Source: Clostridia bacterium
GTDB taxonomy: Bacteria > Bacillota > Clostridia > Oscillospirales > CAG-382
Assembly (NCBI GenBank): GCA_900757905.1
Contig: CAAEPN010000139.1
Span: 1 to 8,118, forward strand
Reading direction: 5' to 3'
DNA: 8,118 nucleotides
Shown in pieces: positions 5,603 to 8,118 of this stretch (its first letter is position 1; the number at the start of each line of letters is the position of its first letter). The position numbers and the translations under genes are program-made. The notes under the pieces were generated by a model, which had not been told where the DNA came from, ran no database searches, and worked only from the letters and a program-made list of their open reading frames with translations.

Positions 5603-6682
5603 TTAGGTTGCGCTTTGCGAACCCGAGCGTCTTAACTGTCCGCAGGACGCGTTGATATCGCTGCCAAGGCGGCGGCGCACGGTCACCGTGATGTGCCGCG
5701 CTTCCAAAATCCGCATAAATTCGGCAATCGCTTCCCGGCTGCTCTTTTCATACGAACGCTCCTTGACCGCGTTGAGCGGAATCAGATTCACATGGCATAA
5801 CAGGCCCGAAAGCAGGTCTGCCAGCTCACGTGCGCATTCCGGCGTATCGTTTTCACCGTGTATCATCGAGTATTCAAACGAAATGCGTCTGCCAGTCTTG
5901 TCTAAATAGTACCGGCATGCGCTCATAAGCTCGTCAAGCGAAAATTTACGCGCGACCGGCATGAGCTTTGCACGGCGCTTGCCGTTTGGCGCATGCAGCG
6001 ATACCGACAGCGTGATCTGGAGGTCTTGGTCGGCAAGGCTTCGTATCTTATCGCACAAGCCGCATGTCGAAAGCGATATATGCCGCTGCCCGATATTGAG
6101 TCCATTCGGATCGTTGACAAGGCGCAAGAATTTCAATGTATTGTCGTAGTTGTCAAGCGGCTCGCCGATTCCCATCATCACAATGTTGGAAATGCGCTCA
6201 CCGGTGTCGTTTTGTGCGGCAATGATCTGACCGAGCATTTCCGACGGCTGCAAATTGCGTACCAATCCACCGAGTGTGGACGCACAGAACGTACAGCCCA
6301 TCCGACAGCCGACCTGTGTGGATATGCAGAGCGTGTTGCCGTGCTCATACCGCATGAAAACGCTTTCCACGCATTCGCCGTCGGCAAGCTCGAATAAGTA
6401 TTTGACTGTGCCGTCGATCTGTGAGACCAACTTTACTTTAACGCGCGGCAGCGTTAAATAGGAGTCTGTGCGCAAAACCTCGCGTAATTTTGCCGAAAGG
6501 TTTGTCATTTCGTCAAAGTCATGAATGCCGCGCGTCAGCCATTCAAAGATCTGTTTGGCACGAAATTTTTCAATTTTTACGCCGCTTTTTGCAGCAAGCT
6601 CCGATAAATATTCCTGTAATTCCGGCAAGGTAAGGCTTGCGATATCGGCTTTGCCTTCACCGTTTCGATATTCGTTTATCAC
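5603..6682 (-). CDS. rlmN: Dual-specificity RNA methyltransferase RlmN (radical SAM)
   Basis: A 359-residue radical-SAM enzyme that methylates C2 of adenosine in 23S rRNA (A2503, E. coli numbering) and in some tRNAs. The [4Fe-4S] motif is C126-x3-C130-x2-C133 (GCRMGCTFC). MGIGEPLDNYDN (170-181) is the SAM-binding GEP motif. C119 and C347 (in SDINASCGQLR) align with the E. coli mechanistic pair Cys118 and Cys355, so the methyl-cysteine chemistry looks intact. An N-terminal accessory domain occupies about 1-100. The start is GTG at 6682-6680, five bases after the rsmB stop. A GTG three codons upstream (6691-6689) overlaps the rsmB stop as GTGA and is a real alternative. Neither has a strong ribosome binding site, so translation is probably coupled to rsmB. 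The open frame running further upstream only shadows rsmB. Length matches the family (about 360). Confidence 0.95.
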   Translation of the reverse strand: MINEYRNGEGKADIASLTLPELQEYLSELAAKSGVKIEKFRAKQIFEWLTRGIHDFDEMTNLSAKLREVLRTDSYLTLPRVKVKLVSQIDGTVKYLFELADGECVESVFMRYEHGNTLCISTQVGCRMGCTFCASTLGGLVRNLQPSEMLGQIIAAQNDTGERISNIVMMGIGEPLDNYDNTLKFLRLVNDPNGLNIGQRHISLSTCGLCDKIRSLADQDLQITLSVSLHAPNGKRRAKLMPVARKFSLDELMSACRYYLDKTGRRISFEYSMIHGENDTPECARELADLLSGLLCHVNLIPLNAVKERSYEKSSREAIAEFMRILEARHITVTVRRRLGSDINASCGQLRRSGSQSAT

Positions 6683-6687
6683 ATTTC

Positions 6688-8019
6688 TCACTCTTTGTTG
6701 CGTATGAATTTTGCGACGAAAAATCCGTCGGTTCCGTCGGTCTGTGGGAAGAAGGTTTTTGTGCCGTTCACCGCGCCGCGAAAGGCGAGCTTTGCCGGTA
6801 CAAAATCCGGATTTTTTTCCAAAAACGCCGCCACATTGTCCTCGTTTTCGGCTTTGCACAGCGTACAGGTCGAATAGATGAGCGCACCGCCCGGTTTGAC
6901 ATATTGCGCGCTTTTGCACAGGATATCAAGGCCGATTTCCGGCAGTCTTGCGATATCTTCTTCATTTTTATAGCGGATATCCGGCTTTTTGGCAAGAATG
7001 CCGAGCCCCGAACAGGGAACGTCGCAAAGCACTGCGTCGGCCTTTCCGAAGAGGGCGGCATCCGGTTTTCTTGCGTCACGCGCTTCTGTTTTTACAGACG
7101 TAATGCCTAAGCGTTTTGTTCCGCGTTCAATAAGGGATAAGCGGTTGGCATGCAGGTCAAAGGAATAAAGCGTGCCGCAGTCGGCGTTTGCGATGGCAAT
7201 GGCAAAGGTTTTGCCGCCGGGGCAAGCACAGGTATCGATGACGGTCGGCGCGGAAATTCCGGCGACCGACGCGCTGACAAGAGCTGCGCAAAGGGCGCTG
7301 GATTCGTCTTGAATGAAGAAAAGACCTTCATCGAAGCCGGGAAGCGATTCGACCGGAGCGCTGCCCGAAAGGGTGATAAGGGAATCCCCGATCTTTCGCG
7401 GACAAAGTGACGGGTCGAGCTTTGCAAGGTAGTCGTCCGCCGTGGTTTTCAGCGTGTTGATGTGAAGTGTCAGGTGCGGCGGAATGCCTTCGAAGCCGTG
7501 TGCGATCTGTTCGGCGGAGCCTTGACCGTAATCGGATTCCCATTTTTGGCATATCCAAAGCGGAATGCTATGGCGGATACTGACGCCGGAAATGCCGGTC
7601 AGAGCCTGCAATTCGGTATGAAGGGAAGTTTTTTTACGGACGGTATTACGCAAAATCGCATTGACAAAGCCGGCGTAAGAGCCGGGGCAGAGCTTTTTGA
7701 CAAGCTCGGTCGCTTCGTTGCAGGCAGCGCTGTCGGGAACGCGGTCCATTTCGAAGATCTGATAGAGCGCGGTTTCAAGAATACAGCGCACAAGCGGTTC
7801 AATTTCGGAAAGTGCCGTTTTGGATATTTGGGAAAGGTACCAATCGAGTGTGAGTTTTTTTTCGACAGTACCATACAGGAGGCGTGTATAGAAGCTTTTA
7901 TCTTTATCCTCGAAGCCGTATTTTTTTATGGTACTGTCGAGTTCAAGATTGACAAATCTACCGTTTTTGAATGCGCTGTTCAAGGACAGCACAGCGGCTT
8001 CTCTGGGATTCATAGACAA
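6688..8019 (-). CDS. rsmB: 16S rRNA m5C967 methyltransferase RsmB (Sun/Fmu)
   Basis: A 443-residue SAM-dependent enzyme that forms 5-methylcytosine at position 967 (E. coli numbering) of 16S rRNA. The N-terminal NusB-like RNA-binding domain spans about 1-130. The Rossmann methyltransferase domain contains motif I DTCACPGGKT (262-271), where Cys replaces the more usual Ala. It also has motif IV DVPCSGLG (333-340, C336) and motif VI YSTCT (382-386, nucleophile C385). Both catalytic cysteines are present. The start is taken as TTG 8019-8017, six bases after GGA of the AAAGGA site. An ATG two codons later (8013-8011) is 12 bases from that site and is the alternative. The gene heads the visible cluster and overlaps nothing. 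Length agrees with B. subtilis RsmB (about 447). Confidence 0.95.
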   Translation of the reverse strand: MSMNPREAAVLSLNSAFKNGRFVNLELDSTIKKYGFEDKDKSFYTRLLYGTVEKKLTLDWYLSQISKTALSEIEPLVRCILETALYQIFEMDRVPDSAACNEATELVKKLCPGSYAGFVNAILRNTVRKKTSLHTELQALTGISGVSIRHSIPLWICQKWESDYGQGSAEQIAHGFEGIPPHLTLHINTLKTTADDYLAKLDPSLCPRKIGDSLITLSGSAPVESLPGFDEGLFFIQDESSALCAALVSASVAGISAPTVIDTCACPGGKTFAIAIANADCGTLYSFDLHANRLSLIERGTKRLGITSVKTEARDARKPDAALFGKADAVLCDVPCSGLGILAKKPDIRYKNEEDIARLPEIGLDILCKSAQYVKPGGALIYSTCTLCKAENEDNVAAFLEKNPDFVPAKLAFRGAVNGTKTFFPQTDGTDGFFVAKFIRNKE

Positions 8020-8051
8020 AAATAGTCCTTTCTTTTATATGTGATGCCGCG

Positions 8052-8113
8052 GCAGCGGTGCGCTGCTTCGAGGTTTGCAAAACCTCGAAGCTCCAGAGCA
8101 CGCGCAGCGTGCT
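8052..8113. repeat. Three tandem palindromes with three-base loops
   Basis: Three perfect inverted repeats stand almost back to back upstream of rsmB: GCAGCG-GTG-CGCTGC (8052-8066), GCTTCGAGGTTT-GCA-AAACCTCGAAGC (8065-8091, 12-bp stem), and AGCACGC-GCA-GCGTGCT (8097-8113). None is followed by a T run on either strand, so a classic terminator is unlikely. The arrangement resembles a dispersed REP-like or MITE-like intergenic element and may continue past the window edge. GGCAGC (8051-8056) and GCTGCC (8111-8116) could also close the whole cluster into one larger structure. Confidence 0.6.
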
Positions 8114-8118
8114 GCCCC

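Noticed and set aside
6683..6919. N-terminal extension of rlmN by 79 codons
   Set aside because: The extension is out of frame inside the conserved C-terminal part of rsmB and has no RlmN-like sequence. The family length fits a start at 6682 or 6691.
7462..8025. 187-codon plus-strand open frame opposite rsmB
   Set aside because: It lies antisense to the conserved rsmB coding sequence, with no family motif and no ribosome binding site identified.
8034..8039. TATAAA as a -10 box for rsmB
   Set aside because: It lies only a few bases upstream of the ribosome binding site, and there is no -35-like hexamer at the right distance within the GC-rich palindromes.

Overview
The window is a compact stretch of low-GC Gram-positive (Firmicutes, most likely Clostridia) chromosome. 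Every convincing gene lies on the minus strand, so transcription runs from high to low coordinates. The assignment rests on three things. The gene order rsmB - rlmN - prpC - prkC - rsgA is classic for Firmicutes. Ribosome binding sites are of the AAAGGA type. A small ferredoxin:thioredoxin-reductase-type catalytic protein sits beside thioredoxin, as in strict anaerobes. The genus cannot be fixed from sequence alone.

Layout, in order of transcription. At 8118-8020 there is an intergenic edge with three back-to-back palindromes. The cluster follows: rsmB (16S rRNA m5C methyltransferase, 8019-6688), rlmN (23S rRNA/tRNA m2A radical-SAM methyltransferase, 6682-5603), prpC (PP2C phosphatase, 5525-4788), prkC (membrane PASTA Ser/Thr kinase, 4749-2617), rsgA (30S assembly GTPase, 2593-1616) and a YkhA/YciA-type acyl-CoA thioesterase (1601-1116). 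Gaps are 5-77 bases and no terminator is visible between these genes, so they probably form one operon whose promoter lies outside the window. A 126-base gap with a consensus -10 box leads into a two-gene redox unit: thioredoxin (989-681) and the FTR-like protein (667-470). It ends at a strong hairpin terminator (438-466), with a second one at 332-360. The last 330 bases hold a good sigma-A promoter (TTGACA-16-TATGAT, 252-225), a roughly 160-base leader with a hairpin, and the first codons of an unidentified gene cut off by the window edge. The gene-free stretch 62-469 therefore consists of terminators, promoter and leader.

How the genes work together. Two rRNA methyltransferases and a ribosome-assembly GTPase surround a kinase/phosphatase pair that senses the cell wall. 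In Bacillus subtilis RsgA (CpgA) is a reported PrkC substrate, so the cluster plausibly couples envelope status to ribosome maturation. The thioredoxin/FTR-like pair is a separate thiol-redox module, probably drawing electrons from ferredoxin.

No wholly new multi-gene system is evident. The features most worth a second look are the collagen-like Gly-X-Thr/Asn tail of the PASTA kinase, the thioredoxin/FTR-like unit with its atypical cysteine spacing, and the triple palindrome at the right edge.
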